DNA of 53,883 bases from Argonema antarcticum A004/B2 (GTDB taxonomy: Bacteria > Cyanobacteriota > Cyanobacteriia > Cyanobacteriales > Aerosakkonemataceae), in assembly GCF_023333585.1 (NCBI RefSeq), contig NZ_JAIQZN010000021.1:27763-81645 (forward strand), written 5' to 3'. Shown one piece after another: positions 1 to 8,285 of this stretch. A model generated the notes under the pieces. That model was not told the origin of the DNA. It made no database searches and saw nothing but the letters and a program-made list of their open reading frames with translations. Position numbers and translations under genes: made by a program. Position 1 is the first letter of the stretch; each line of letters begins with the position of its first letter.

Positions 1-276
1 CGCCCCACCCCCACAACGCACCCATTATCCATAAAGACTATAGAAACACTCTGTTCAAATTATTGATATTTTCCCATAATTTTCGGCTTTTTCGGAATTG
101 TTATGCTTTTGTTCAAAAAAATAACATTTTTATTCCCCCCACTCCCCCAGTCTCCCACTCTCCCACTCCCCCACTCCCCCACTCCCCCACTCTCCCACTC
201 CCCCACTCCCCCACTCCCCCACTCTCCCGCTACAATAAAAGTAAAGATTGTTTAGATTTGTTAATTTGGGACAGCT
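1..276. repeat. C-rich leader with CCCACTCCC-type tandem repeat
   Basis: This is the non-coding lead-in to the ABC exporter. About 136-229 is a low-complexity tandem array of CCCACTCCC-like units on the + strand, a kind of simple repeat seen in front of genes in many cyanobacteria. The bases after it (about 230-276) are AT-rich and could hold the exporter promoter, but I see no convincing -10/-35 pair. The first 18 bases are also C-rich, which may mark an assembly edge. Confidence 0.7.
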
Positions 277-1296
277 ATGGCTCCCGCAGTTTTAATCGAA
301 AAACTCCAAAAGCGTTACGGTAAGGTTGAAGCCGTCAAAGATGTTTCCTTTCAGGTAGAACCGGGAGAGATTTTTGGTCTGCTTGGGCCAAATGGCGCTG
401 GCAAAACCACAACCATCAGATGTATCTGTACCCTGGCGACGCCCGATGCTGGCAAAATTGAAGTATCTAGCATCAACGCGATCGCCAACCCCAAAGCAGC
501 ACGGCAAAAGCTAGGCTACGTCGCCCAAGAAGTTGCCCTCGATAAGGTGCTGACTGGTAGGGAATTGCTGCAACTGCAAGCGGCATTATACCACATACCT
601 GGCAAATTTGCCAAAGAGCGAATTGATAAAATGATAAGTTCGCTAGGATTGCAGGAATACGCCGATCAAAAAACTGGTACTTACTCTGGTGGTATCCGCA
701 AGCGGTTGGATTTGGCAGCTGGATTGCTGCATAAACCAGATGTGCTGGTTTTGGATGAACCAACAGTAGGGCTTGATATCGAAAGCCGAGTGGTGATGTG
801 GGATATCTTGCGTCAGCTGCGGGATGCGGGGACGACTGTTTTGCTGACAAGCCACTATCTAGAGGAAGTTGACGCGCTAGCCTCTAGCGTGGCGATTATC
901 GATAAAGGTGTGGTAATTGCTGCTGGTACGCCTTCGGAGTTGAAGGATAGGGTGGGAGGCGATCGCATTACCCTCCGCATCCGCGAGTTTTGCCCGCTCG
1001 AAGAAGCAGAGAAAGCCAAAGATATGCTAAAATCCTTTCCTTTTGTGCAAGAAGCGATTATTAACGTAGCTCAAGGGAACTCGCTCAATTTGGTAGTCAC
1101 GCCTCAAAGCGACGCCTTAATTACCATTCAGCAAGCTCTACAAGCGGCTGGATTACCTACTTTTGGTATTGCACAATCGCGGCCTAGTTTGGATGATGTC
1201 TATCTTGCCGCGACGGGTAGAACGCTGATGGATGCGGAACTTGCAGCGGCTGGAAGTCGCGATCCCAAGGCGGAACGCAAACAGAATATGAAATAG
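277..1296 (+). CDS. ABC transporter ATP-binding protein, DrrA-like
   Basis: This is the cytoplasmic ATPase subunit of an ABC-2 type exporter, 339 aa. The sequence shows Walker A (GPNGAGKTT, near residue 38), the signature (YSGGIRKRL), Walker B (VLVLDEPTVGLD) and the H-loop (LLTSHYLEE), all intact. The C-terminal extension after about residue 230 is typical of the daunorubicin-resistance (DrrA) family. The permease partner starts 42 bp downstream on the same strand, so the two probably form a bicistronic exporter. The substrate is unknown. Such pairs are common housekeeping genes in cyanobacteria, and this one is separated from the NRPS-PKS operon by two unrelated genes, so a role in product export is only possible. 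Confidence 0.93.
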   Translation: MAPAVLIEKLQKRYGKVEAVKDVSFQVEPGEIFGLLGPNGAGKTTTIRCICTLATPDAGKIEVSSINAIANPKAARQKLGYVAQEVALDKVLTGRELLQLQAALYHIPGKFAKERIDKMISSLGLQEYADQKTGTYSGGIRKRLDLAAGLLHKPDVLVLDEPTVGLDIESRVVMWDILRQLRDAGTTVLLTSHYLEEVDALASSVAIIDKGVVIAAGTPSELKDRVGGDRITLRIREFCPLEEAEKAKDMLKSFPFVQEAIINVAQGNSLNLVVTPQSDALITIQQALQAAGLPTFGIAQSRPSLDDVYLAATGRTLMDAELAAAGSRDPKAERKQNMK

Positions 1297-1338
1297 GTTA
1301 ATTTTTGAACAACGAAGACGCGAAGAGAAAAAAGAAAG

Positions 1339-2226
1339 ATGAGCAGTACTGTAACTCCTTCTAAACCAAATGTTAGCTTGAAGCCAGAGGCAATGCAGGT
1401 TAGTCCTGCACCGGGTTTCTTTGGCGAACTTGTCCAAGAAACTTTGGCTTTAACTCGTCGTTTGTTTATCCAATTACAGCGGCGTCCCTCAACTTTAATT
1501 GCTGGGGTTATTCAACCTTTGATCTGGTTGGTTTTGTTTGGGGCGCTGTTTCAAAATGCGCCTAAAGGACTTTTTGGCGATACTGTAAATTACGGACAAT
1601 TTCTTGCCGCTGGTGTGATTGTTTTTACAGCGTTTAGCGGCGCACTGAATGCTGGTTTGCCGGTAATGTTCGATCGCGAATTTGGCTTTCTCAATCGTTT
1701 GCTGGTTGCTCCCCTGGCTTCCCGGTATTCGATCGTCTTCGCTTCGGCTATATTCATAATTACCCTCAGCGCGATTCAAACGTCAGCAATTATTGCGGCG
1801 AGTGCTTTCCTGGGTGCGGGTTGGCCCGATCCGTTGGGTTTGGGTTTGATTTCGCTGATTCTCCTGTTACTGGTTCTCGGCGTAACGGCTTTGAGTTTGG
1901 GATTGGCTTTTGCATTACCGGGTCACATTGAATTGATTGCGGTAATTTTTGTTACCAACCTGCCTTTGCTGTTTGCCAGCACTGCTCTCGCACCTTTATC
2001 TTTTATGCCAAGGTGGTTACAGATGATCGCGACTCTCAATCCTTTGAGTTATGCGATCGAGCCAATTCGCTATCTCTATCTAAACAGTGATTGGGCGCTA
2101 AATAGCGTAGTAATGCAGGCTCCTTGGGGTGCTGTTACCTTGGGTGGGGCGCTGCTAGTGCTACTGGTTCTTGATGTGGTAGCATTTTTCATTATTCAAC
2201 CCCTTTTGCGTCGAACCTTTGCTTGA
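1339..2226 (+). CDS. ABC-2 type transporter permease, DrrB-like
   Basis: This is the membrane subunit of the exporter encoded with the preceding ATPase, 295 aa. After a soluble N-terminus of about 45 residues there are roughly six hydrophobic segments, for example near residues 50-70, 90-115, 130-155, 168-195 and 200-225, plus a last one near 265-285. The family motif region around PLSYAIEPIRYLYL before the last helix fits ABC-2 permeases. The ATG is preceded by a purine-rich stretch (AAGAAAG). It is not obviously linked to the biosynthetic operon, which runs on the opposite strand. Confidence 0.9.
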   Translation: MSSTVTPSKPNVSLKPEAMQVSPAPGFFGELVQETLALTRRLFIQLQRRPSTLIAGVIQPLIWLVLFGALFQNAPKGLFGDTVNYGQFLAAGVIVFTAFSGALNAGLPVMFDREFGFLNRLLVAPLASRYSIVFASAIFIITLSAIQTSAIIAASAFLGAGWPDPLGLGLISLILLLLVLGVTALSLGLAFALPGHIELIAVIFVTNLPLLFASTALAPLSFMPRWLQMIATLNPLSYAIEPIRYLYLNSDWALNSVVMQAPWGAVTLGGALLVLLVLDVVAFFIIQPLLRRTFA

Positions 2227-2233
2227 TTGATAT

Positions 2234-2268
2234 CCTCCCCCGTTAAGTTTGTCCTATAACGGGTGAGG
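2234..2268 (+). terminator. Hairpin downstream of the ABC exporter
   Basis: CCTC-C-CCCGTTA (from 2234) pairs with TAACGGG-T-GAGG (to 2268), an 11-bp stem with one mismatch and an 11-nt loop, starting 8 bp after the permease stop. No T-run follows, so it may be a transcript-end or processing hairpin rather than a classic intrinsic terminator. The remaining bases to 2521 contain nothing else I recognise. Confidence 0.4.
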
Positions 2269-2521
2269 CTCAACCGTACTTAAATCAACAATTTCACAGA
2301 TTAGATTTCGCTGAGAAATTCATAATAATTACTTAGTGAAAATCTCAGGTTTAAAGCCTAAAATATTTAGAGAAGTATCATCTTTGAAGTGATTTCCTAA
2401 GCAACAATCAACTTAAGGAACAAACAAAGCTATGAACGAAAGAATTTTTACACTCAATAACGACGTTCGCTACGTTCAAGCATCGCCTTAAGTTTCACAG
2501 TCAGTAATTCAATGCTAGATT

Positions 2522-3016
2522 ATGAATAAACGCAATTTTTTATGGGGTGGTACAGCAATTCTTGGCACCGCCTTGTTATCACGCTATCTACCTGGGAGTT
2601 CAACAGATATGGCAATCGCGAATAATGAATTTGAAATCACCAAAACTGAGTCAGAATGGCGCACAATTTTGACTCCAGAACAATTTAATGTGCTGCGTAA
2701 ACATGGAACAGAACGCGCTCACACCAGTCCGCTTGATAAGCAATACGGTAAGGGGACTTACGTTTGCGCTGGGTGCGCTCTACCACTTTTTTCATCTGAA
2801 ACCAAATTCGATAGCGGTACTGGCTGGCCTAGCTTTTTTGCCCCCATTGAAGGTGCGATCGGCACATCCACAGACAAGTCATTTTTTACGACTAGAGTTG
2901 AAGTGCATTGCAGTCGCTGTGGCGGACATCTAGGTCATGTATTTAACGACGGGCCTAAACCTACTGGCAAACGTTACTGCATGAACGGTGTGTCGCTGGA
3001 ATTTCTTTCTAGCTGA
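2522..3016 (+). CDS. msrB: Peptide-methionine (R)-S-oxide reductase with N-terminal export signal
   Basis: MsrB reduces the R-sulfoxide of oxidised methionine in proteins. The zinc site is complete (C82-x-x-C85 and C130-x-x-C133). The catalytic cysteine is C153 in RYCMNGVSLEF, and the substrate-pocket motif SGTGWPSF is present. The first ~30 residues (MNKRNFLWGG followed by a hydrophobic stretch) resemble a Tat-like signal, with KR in place of the twin arginine, so the enzyme may act in the periplasm or at the thylakoid lumen side. Total length is 164 aa, about 130 for the domain plus the leader. It stands alone on the + strand and has no evident link to the cluster. Confidence 0.93.
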   Translation: MNKRNFLWGGTAILGTALLSRYLPGSSTDMAIANNEFEITKTESEWRTILTPEQFNVLRKHGTERAHTSPLDKQYGKGTYVCAGCALPLFSSETKFDSGTGWPSFFAPIEGAIGTSTDKSFFTTRVEVHCSRCGGHLGHVFNDGPKPTGKRYCMNGVSLEFLSS

Positions 3017-3054
3017 TATTGTACTCGACTGAGTTGAGAGTGTCTTCGATTTAA

Positions 3055-3130
3055 AGTGCGATCGCATCTTTCACCCTAATCTTCTGTTTTCCGCTGAGGA
3101 GATGAATAGGTGAGAAGGTGCGATCGCACT
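3055..3130. repeat. Inverted repeat with HIP1 cores in both arms
   Basis: The left arm (3055-3075) and right arm (3109-3130) are near-perfect reverse complements. Each contains AGTGCGATCGCA followed by a TTTCACC-like tail, with a loop of about 33 nt. It lies between msrB and the DUF29 gene. It could fold as a long stem-loop in RNA or be a small palindromic mobile repeat. No coding sequence is apparent here. Confidence 0.65.
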
Positions 3131-3221
3131 GTCGGTATAATGATTCAATTCACTTGGATTCCTTGACTAACATTACGAATTTATATATCATAGAATTAAT
3201 CGCTAATTCCATTAATGTAAT

Positions 3222-3692
3222 ATGAATCCAGAGTTAGAGGTAAAATCTATATCTAATACATCAAATCTTTACGAACAAGATTTCTATTTGTGGTTGAAAA
3301 CGACAACAAAATTATTAAAAGAAAAAAAACTAGAGCTTGTAGATTTTGATAATTTGATAGAAGAAATTGAAAGCATGGGAAGAAGCGAGAAAAAAGAATT
3401 AAAAAGTAGATTAACAACCTTAATAGAGCATCTTTTAAAAATTCAATATTGGCAAGCTGAAAAAGCAAATAATGCTAGAGGTTGGCGACAAACTATTGTC
3501 GAACAAAGAAGGCAACTTGAATATTTATTGGAAGATAGTCCCAGTCTCAGAGAATTGTTAGCTGAGATATGGATCGAATGTTATGTTAATGCTAGGAAAG
3601 ATATCCTTAAAAAATATGAATTAGATGCAGAAATATTCCCAAGGGAACCAGAATTTACTCTAGAGGATATCCTGAATGCTGATTATATATAG
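3222..3692 (+). CDS. DUF29 family protein
   Basis: This is a 156-aa protein recognisable as DUF29, a family greatly expanded in cyanobacteria with no settled biochemical role. Family hallmarks are LYEQDFYLWL near residue 17, the FDNLIEEIESMGRSEK block near 43-58, the HLLKIQY segment and the GWRQTIVEQR helix. The protein is predicted to be all-helical, cytoplasmic and without signal or membrane segments. The region is more AT-rich than the neighbouring genes. It is not part of the minus-strand operon, and I see no sign of a function in the pathway. Confidence 0.88.
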   Translation: MNPELEVKSISNTSNLYEQDFYLWLKTTTKLLKEKKLELVDFDNLIEEIESMGRSEKKELKSRLTTLIEHLLKIQYWQAEKANNARGWRQTIVEQRRQLEYLLEDSPSLRELLAEIWIECYVNARKDILKKYELDAEIFPREPEFTLEDILNADYI

Positions 3693-3693
3693 C

Positions 3694-3709
3694 AACCGCC
3701 AGGGCGGTT
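3694..3709 (+). terminator. Short perfect palindrome right after the DUF29 stop
   Basis: AACCGC and GCGGTT form a 6-bp stem around CAGG, beginning two bases after the DUF29 stop codon. No T-run follows. The flanking sequence looks like a repeat family, so this may be a dispersed palindrome rather than a dedicated terminator. Confidence 0.35.
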
Positions 3710-3789
3710 AAGACATTCTGAATTCCTGAAACCCTTGATTCCCTTCTTCCCCTAGCCCCTAGACCCTAGTCCCTAGCTATACCAGAGTA

Positions 3790-3864
3790 ATTAGAGGAGA
3801 AACGATTAGAATTATCAGCGCTAGACCAGCAACAAAACGCGAGCGTCAACAATATGCCGAATAA
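3790..3864 (+). pseudogene. brnT: 3' remnant of a BrnT-type toxin gene
   Basis: One frame from 3790 reads IRGETIRIISARPATKRERQ, then QYAE and a stop at 3862-3864. This is the C-terminal signature of BrnT (DUF497) toxins, whose usual end is RIISARxATKRERxxY. Upstream the frame runs into a low-complexity CCCTAG-type repeat (about 3741-3777), and the rest of the ~90-aa toxin is missing. I do not see a BrnA antitoxin after it. It is best read as a decayed toxin-antitoxin fragment between two convergent transcription units. The call rests on the short motif only. Confidence 0.6.
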
Positions 3865-3914
3865 AAGGCTCTTACAGAGATGGTATGCCAATGTATAGTC
3901 AGATACAAAATAAC

Positions 3915-3949
3915 GGCGCTCAATTTATTACTGACTTAACTACTGCGCC
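3915..3949 (-). terminator. Weak candidate terminator of the biosynthetic operon
   Basis: On the minus strand, GGCGC and GCGCC (3945-3949 and 3915-3919) can pair across a 25-nt loop and are followed by GTTATTTT. The position, just after the last gene of the operon (stop at 3956), fits. The stem is short and the loop long, so this is a weak call. Confidence 0.3.
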
Positions 3950-3955
3950 TCTTTC

Positions 3956-6900
3956 TTAACCTGTTACGAATTGATCGAGACAACATTTCAATTGTTCAGC
4001 TAATTTTTGTACGTGAGGTTCAGCAAACATGGAGAAATGATTTCCCGGAAGTTCAATAACTTCGATCGCTTGCTGGGAACATTTGCCCCAACCTAACAAT
4101 AAGTCATCGCTATGGAACTCAGAACTATCAAAATCATGAGCAATTTTATCGCTAGCTCGAAACAACGTAATTTTGTGAGGATAAACCTGGGGAACGTAAT
4201 CTCGCATGGCTTGAACGTGAGATTTAAAGACCTTGTAATCGCGAATATGCTGCGTCATCTCCGTGTCGCTGACGATGAAGTTTGCCTTTCTATTCAATAA
4301 CTGAAATTGCTCATCCAACGGTATATCTCGCATTTCCTCGTAGGAGACTGAAAAATCGATTCCGAACCAGTTTTTAATTGATTCAGCTAACCGGAGTAAA
4401 AATTTAGCATCATCATCCTTTGTTGGTTGAATAACTGTTTCTGACAATATCGCGTCAATTACCACTAGCAAGTCTACTTTTTGACCTTGTTTTTGTAGTT
4501 GTTGCGCCATCTCAAAAGCAACCACACCACCAAAACACCAACCTCCTAAAAGATATGGCCCTTCCGGTTGCACTGTGCGAATTTCTTGGAGGTAATAAGC
4601 TGCTGTTTCTTCTACTGACTTAGCTTCAATTTCTACGGAACTGGGGGACTGTTCCAAGGCGTAAAATGGTTGCTCTCCACCGATTTTATCTGCCAAGTTT
4701 ATGTAAGAAAGAATATCTCCTCCGGCGGCGTGTACGCAAAAGAAAGGAGTCCTTGAACCTGAAGAATTAAGGGCTACCAGCGGGGAACCTGAACTCAAGT
4801 TTGTTGGCTGGCTGACAATTTTAGCGAGTTTTTCAATTGTTGGGTTTTCAAACAAAATAGATAGGGGAAGGTTGTGTCCAAACCGCTCGTAAATTTGAGC
4901 CATTAAGCGTACAGCTAAAAAGGAGTGACCTCCCAACTCGAAGAAGTTATCTGTAACTCCAATTGAGTTAATAGCTAGAAGATTTTCCCAAATTTTTACC
5001 AAAGCTAATTCGGAAATATTTCTGGCTGAAACGAAGGATTTTGTGGAGTTAGATCGGATCGTATTATCAGTTGGAAGCGATCGCTTATCTACTTTCCCAT
5101 TTGGTGTTAGCGGTATCGCATCGAGCACCACAAAAGCAGACGGTATCATATAATCCGGTAGTTTCTCTTGCAAGTAACCGTGCAGTTGTGAAACTAAGTT
5201 TGGTTCATCTGTTACTATGTAAGCGATCGGATGTTTATCGCCTTGTGTATCGTCGCAGATAATGACAACAGATTCTCGAATATCTGGATGTTGCAATATC
5301 GCACTTTCAATTTCGGCCAATTCTACTCGGAAACCTCGGATTTTTACTTGTTCGTCACGGCGACCTAAATATTCGAGATTGCCATCGTGCAAATAACGCC
5401 CTAAATCGCCAGTTTTGTAAAGCTTAGTTCCCGATACAAAGATGTTATCAATAAACCGTTCCTCGGTTAGTTCAGGACGATTCAAATAACCTTTCGCCAA
5501 TCCATCGCCACCGATGTACAATTCACCGCAGACTCCGACGGTCGTTGGTTGTAAATGGCGATCGAATATGTAAACTTGAGTGTTATTAATAGGACGACCG
5601 ATCGGAACGCTAGTTGCTTTTTCTAGTAATAAACTCGTATCGTAGTAAGTGGCGTTAGCAGAAACTTCTGATGAACCGTAAAGGTTAATCAATTTGGCAG
5701 ATGGCAGCAATTTTTTGAACGATCGCGCTAAGTCGATAGGTAGTGCTTCTCCACTGGTTATCCAAAGTTTCAAGTTCGACAATTTTTGGATTAAATTACC
5801 GTAAGTATCGAGAATTAACCGCAGCAAGGAAGGAACAAGTATGACTCGCGTAACGCGATGGCGATCGAGCGTTTCTAGGAATAGTTTAGTGTCTTTGACA
5901 ATTGGATCGGGAATGATAACGGTGGGAATTCCTTGGAGTAAGGGAGCAAAAATTTCCCAGACTGAATCTACAAAACTAATTGCTGTTTTCTGACAACAAA
6001 TGTCTTCTCTTTCAAAGGGATAAGTTTTCCACAACCAGTTTAACCCATTAACTGTACCTCGGTGAGTGCCGAGAACGCCTTTGGGAGTTCCAGTCGAACC
6101 AGAAGTGTAGATTACATAAGCAAGATTGTCACTTTTAGATGCGGTGGCAGGATTTTCTTGACTTTCTCGATCGATAATTTCCCTGTCATCATCTAGACAG
6201 ATAACTTGTATTTGTTGAAAGCGATCGCGTAATGATGAATGACTGATGACTAATGAAACTTGGGAATCAGAAACCATGAAAGAAAGACGATCGACTGGAT
6301 AATTTGGATCGAGAGGAATGTAAGCACCGCCTGCTTTCAGTATTGCCAGAATTCCAACTATCATTTCCAGCGATCGATCCAGACAAATCCCCACGCAAGT
6401 TTCGGTTGTTACTCCCAATTTTTGTAAATAATGGGCAAGTTGATTGACCTTTTGGTTGAGTTGTCGATAGGTGATTTTTTCGGAGCGATCGATTAATGCT
6501 AAACTATCGGGAAAATCCTGTACTTGCCGTTCAAATAATTGATGGAGAGAGACATCTTGCGGATAAGTCGTTTGAGTATTATTCCACTCCAATAACAGTT
6601 GTTCTCGCTGTTTGGCAGTTAGGATTGGTAGTTCAGAAATTTGGCGATCGGGATTAGCAACGATGCTTTCCAGTAAGGTTTGAAAATTGTCGATTAGTCC
6701 TGTAATTGTTGCCGCATCAAATAAGTCGGTACTGTACTCTAAAAATCCAGTTAATCCTGCTTTAGATTCGCCGATCGACAGAAAAATGTCAAACTGAGAT
6801 GTGCCACTATCGAACTCCAAACTACGCAAAGTTAACCCAGCAATCTCTCGCTCGGAATTCGGCGTATTTTGCAGCACAAACATGACCTGAAACAAAGGAT

Positions 6901-8038
6901 TTCGGCTTAAATCTCGGTCGGGTTGCAATTCCTCTACTAGCTTCTCGAAAGGCAAATCCTGATGTGCGTAAGCGTCCAGAGTCACCCCGCGTACCCGACT
7001 CAAAAGCGTCCGAAAACTTGGATCGCCGCTGAGGTCATTTCGCATTACCAATGTATTGACAAATAAACCAAGGATTCCTTCTAATTCGGCTTGATTTCGA
7101 TTGGCAATTGAAGAACCTATGAGGATGTCTTCTTGCTCTGTATAGCGGTAAAGTAAAGTATTAAAAGCCGCCAGTAAAGTCATAAATAAAGTGACTTCTT
7201 CTTGCTGACCTAATTTACTTAGCGCCTCTGTTAGAGTTTTGGGAAAAGTAAAGTATTGCTTTGCGCCATTAAATGTGGTAATAGTAGGTCTGGAGCGATC
7301 GACAGGCAATTGCAATACAGGTAAATCACCACCTAGTTGCTGCTTCCAGTAATTGATTTGGGTGTTGAGTAATTCACCTTGCAAGCGATCGCGCTGCCAA
7401 ATTGCAAAATCTGCATACTGGATAGGAAGTTCCTGTAATGAGGGAGATTGACCTGTTGAGAACGCCGCGTACAGCGCTGCAAATTCCCCCGCGAACACTG
7501 ATATAGACCATCCATCGGAGACGATGTGGTGCATGGTCAAAAGGAAAATATGTTCTGTTTCGCTTAGACGCAGCAAAGTTGCCCGTACCAGAGGCGCTTG
7601 GGATATATCAAAGGGTTTTTTAGCTTCCTCGATCGCTATTTTTTGAACTTCAACATCCCAATTTTTTCCCGATAAATGTTCGAGGTTGACGATCGGTAAT
7701 TCCCAGGTTGCTTCAGATGCGATCGCCTGAAATGGTTGCTTATCTACTATTACAAAACTCGTCCGCCAAGCTTCGTGACGCTTCATAATTTCGTTGAGAC
7801 TTTGCTTAATCGCCGTCACATCAAGCATTCCCTTTAAATGAATGGCTGTCGGAATATTATAGAAAGAACTTCCTTGATAAAGTCGATCGATAAACCAGAG
7901 TCTTTGCTGGGAAAAAGATAAGGGAATAAGATTAGATTCCGATCGCTTAGGAATAGCATAACTTTTAAATTTTCCTGTCTTCCATTTTTCTAGAAGGGCT
8001 TTTTTGGTTGCTGATAGATTAGAGGTTGAGTTTTCCAT
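3956..8038 (-). CDS. Terminal NRPS module C-A-PCP-TE, predicted beta-alanine
   Basis: This 1360-aa protein is the last of the assembly line. Domains: C (about 35-470, catalytic HHIVSDG at 170-176), A (about 490-985), PCP (about 1010-1075, phosphopantetheine Ser1039 in GGHSF) and TE (about 1095-1355). The binding-pocket residues by alignment to GrsA are V690 D691 W694 L734 I760 S762 L786 A794 N795 K982, i.e. VDWLISLANK, close to the beta-alanine code VDWVISLADK. Asp235, which holds an alpha-amino group, is replaced by Val. The TE has GWCFGG, so its nucleophile is Cys1168 rather than Ser, with plausible Asp (VVIDAI) and His (GNHFSM) partners. It should add a beta-amino acid and release the chain. 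It has no epimerase or methyltransferase domain. Confidence 0.95.
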   Translation of the reverse strand: MENSTSNLSATKKALLEKWKTGKFKSYAIPKRSESNLIPLSFSQQRLWFIDRLYQGSSFYNIPTAIHLKGMLDVTAIKQSLNEIMKRHEAWRTSFVIVDKQPFQAIASEATWELPIVNLEHLSGKNWDVEVQKIAIEEAKKPFDISQAPLVRATLLRLSETEHIFLLTMHHIVSDGWSISVFAGEFAALYAAFSTGQSPSLQELPIQYADFAIWQRDRLQGELLNTQINYWKQQLGGDLPVLQLPVDRSRPTITTFNGAKQYFTFPKTLTEALSKLGQQEEVTLFMTLLAAFNTLLYRYTEQEDILIGSSIANRNQAELEGILGLFVNTLVMRNDLSGDPSFRTLLSRVRGVTLDAYAHQDLPFEKLVEELQPDRDLSRNPLFQVMFVLQNTPNSEREIAGLTLRSLEFDSGTSQFDIFLSIGESKAGLTGFLEYSTDLFDAATITGLIDNFQTLLESIVANPDRQISELPILTAKQREQLLLEWNNTQTTYPQDVSLHQLFERQVQDFPDSLALIDRSEKITYRQLNQKVNQLAHYLQKLGVTTETCVGICLDRSLEMIVGILAILKAGGAYIPLDPNYPVDRLSFMVSDSQVSLVISHSSLRDRFQQIQVICLDDDREIIDRESQENPATASKSDNLAYVIYTSGSTGTPKGVLGTHRGTVNGLNWLWKTYPFEREDICCQKTAISFVDSVWEIFAPLLQGIPTVIIPDPIVKDTKLFLETLDRHRVTRVILVPSLLRLILDTYGNLIQKLSNLKLWITSGEALPIDLARSFKKLLPSAKLINLYGSSEVSANATYYDTSLLLEKATSVPIGRPINNTQVYIFDRHLQPTTVGVCGELYIGGDGLAKGYLNRPELTEERFIDNIFVSGTKLYKTGDLGRYLHDGNLEYLGRRDEQVKIRGFRVELAEIESAILQHPDIRESVVIICDDTQGDKHPIAYIVTDEPNLVSQLHGYLQEKLPDYMIPSAFVVLDAIPLTPNGKVDKRSLPTDNTIRSNSTKSFVSARNISELALVKIWENLLAINSIGVTDNFFELGGHSFLAVRLMAQIYERFGHNLPLSILFENPTIEKLAKIVSQPTNLSSGSPLVALNSSGSRTPFFCVHAAGGDILSYINLADKIGGEQPFYALEQSPSSVEIEAKSVEETAAYYLQEIRTVQPEGPYLLGGWCFGGVVAFEMAQQLQKQGQKVDLLVVIDAILSETVIQPTKDDDAKFLLRLAESIKNWFGIDFSVSYEEMRDIPLDEQFQLLNRKANFIVSDTEMTQHIRDYKVFKSHVQAMRDYVPQVYPHKITLFRASDKIAHDFDSSEFHSDDLLLGWGKCSQQAIEVIELPGNHFSMFAEPHVQKLAEQLKCCLDQFVTG

Positions 8039-8100
8039 AATAGATGTTGTTGGTGATGAGTAATGAGGTTATACCAATTTAATGTGAAGTTGCACATATC

Positions 8101-8222
8101 TCGATCCCCCTAAATCCCCCTTAAGAAGGGGGACTTTGAGTGAAATCTTGTCCCCCCCTTAAGAAGGGGGGCTTTGAGTGAAATCTTGTCCCCCCCTTAT
8201 TAAGGGGGGCTAGGGGGGATCT
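8101..8222. repeat. Tandem C/G-rich palindromic repeat between two modules
   Basis: Two near-identical units of about 39 bp each contain CCCCCTTAAGAAGGGGG followed by CTTTGAGTGAAATCTTGTC. A third partial copy (CCCCCTTATTAAGGGGG) ends in CTAGGGGGGATC. Each unit can form a strong hairpin. The array fills most of the 247-bp gap between the last two biosynthetic genes, the widest gap in the operon. It belongs to a type of dispersed cyanobacterial repeat and could slow or partly end transcription. Confidence 0.75.
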
Positions 8223-8285
8223 GATTCTATGCAGCCTCATAAAAAATTGGTATTAGATGGGATTCGGTTGTGTAAAAAGAAAGTT

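Noticed and set aside
63-323. 86-codon frame rich in Pro-His-Ser
   Set aside because: It is a translation of the CCCACTCCC repeat and overlaps the real ABC ATPase start; there is no protein-like composition.
277-2226. ABC exporter as the dedicated transporter of the product
   Set aside because: It lies on the other strand, separated by msrB, DUF29 and a pseudogene. DrrAB pairs are common housekeeping genes, so proximity alone is weak evidence.
2688-2933. 81-codon frame inside msrB
   Set aside because: It is a shadow frame of a well-supported gene with intact zinc and catalytic cysteines.
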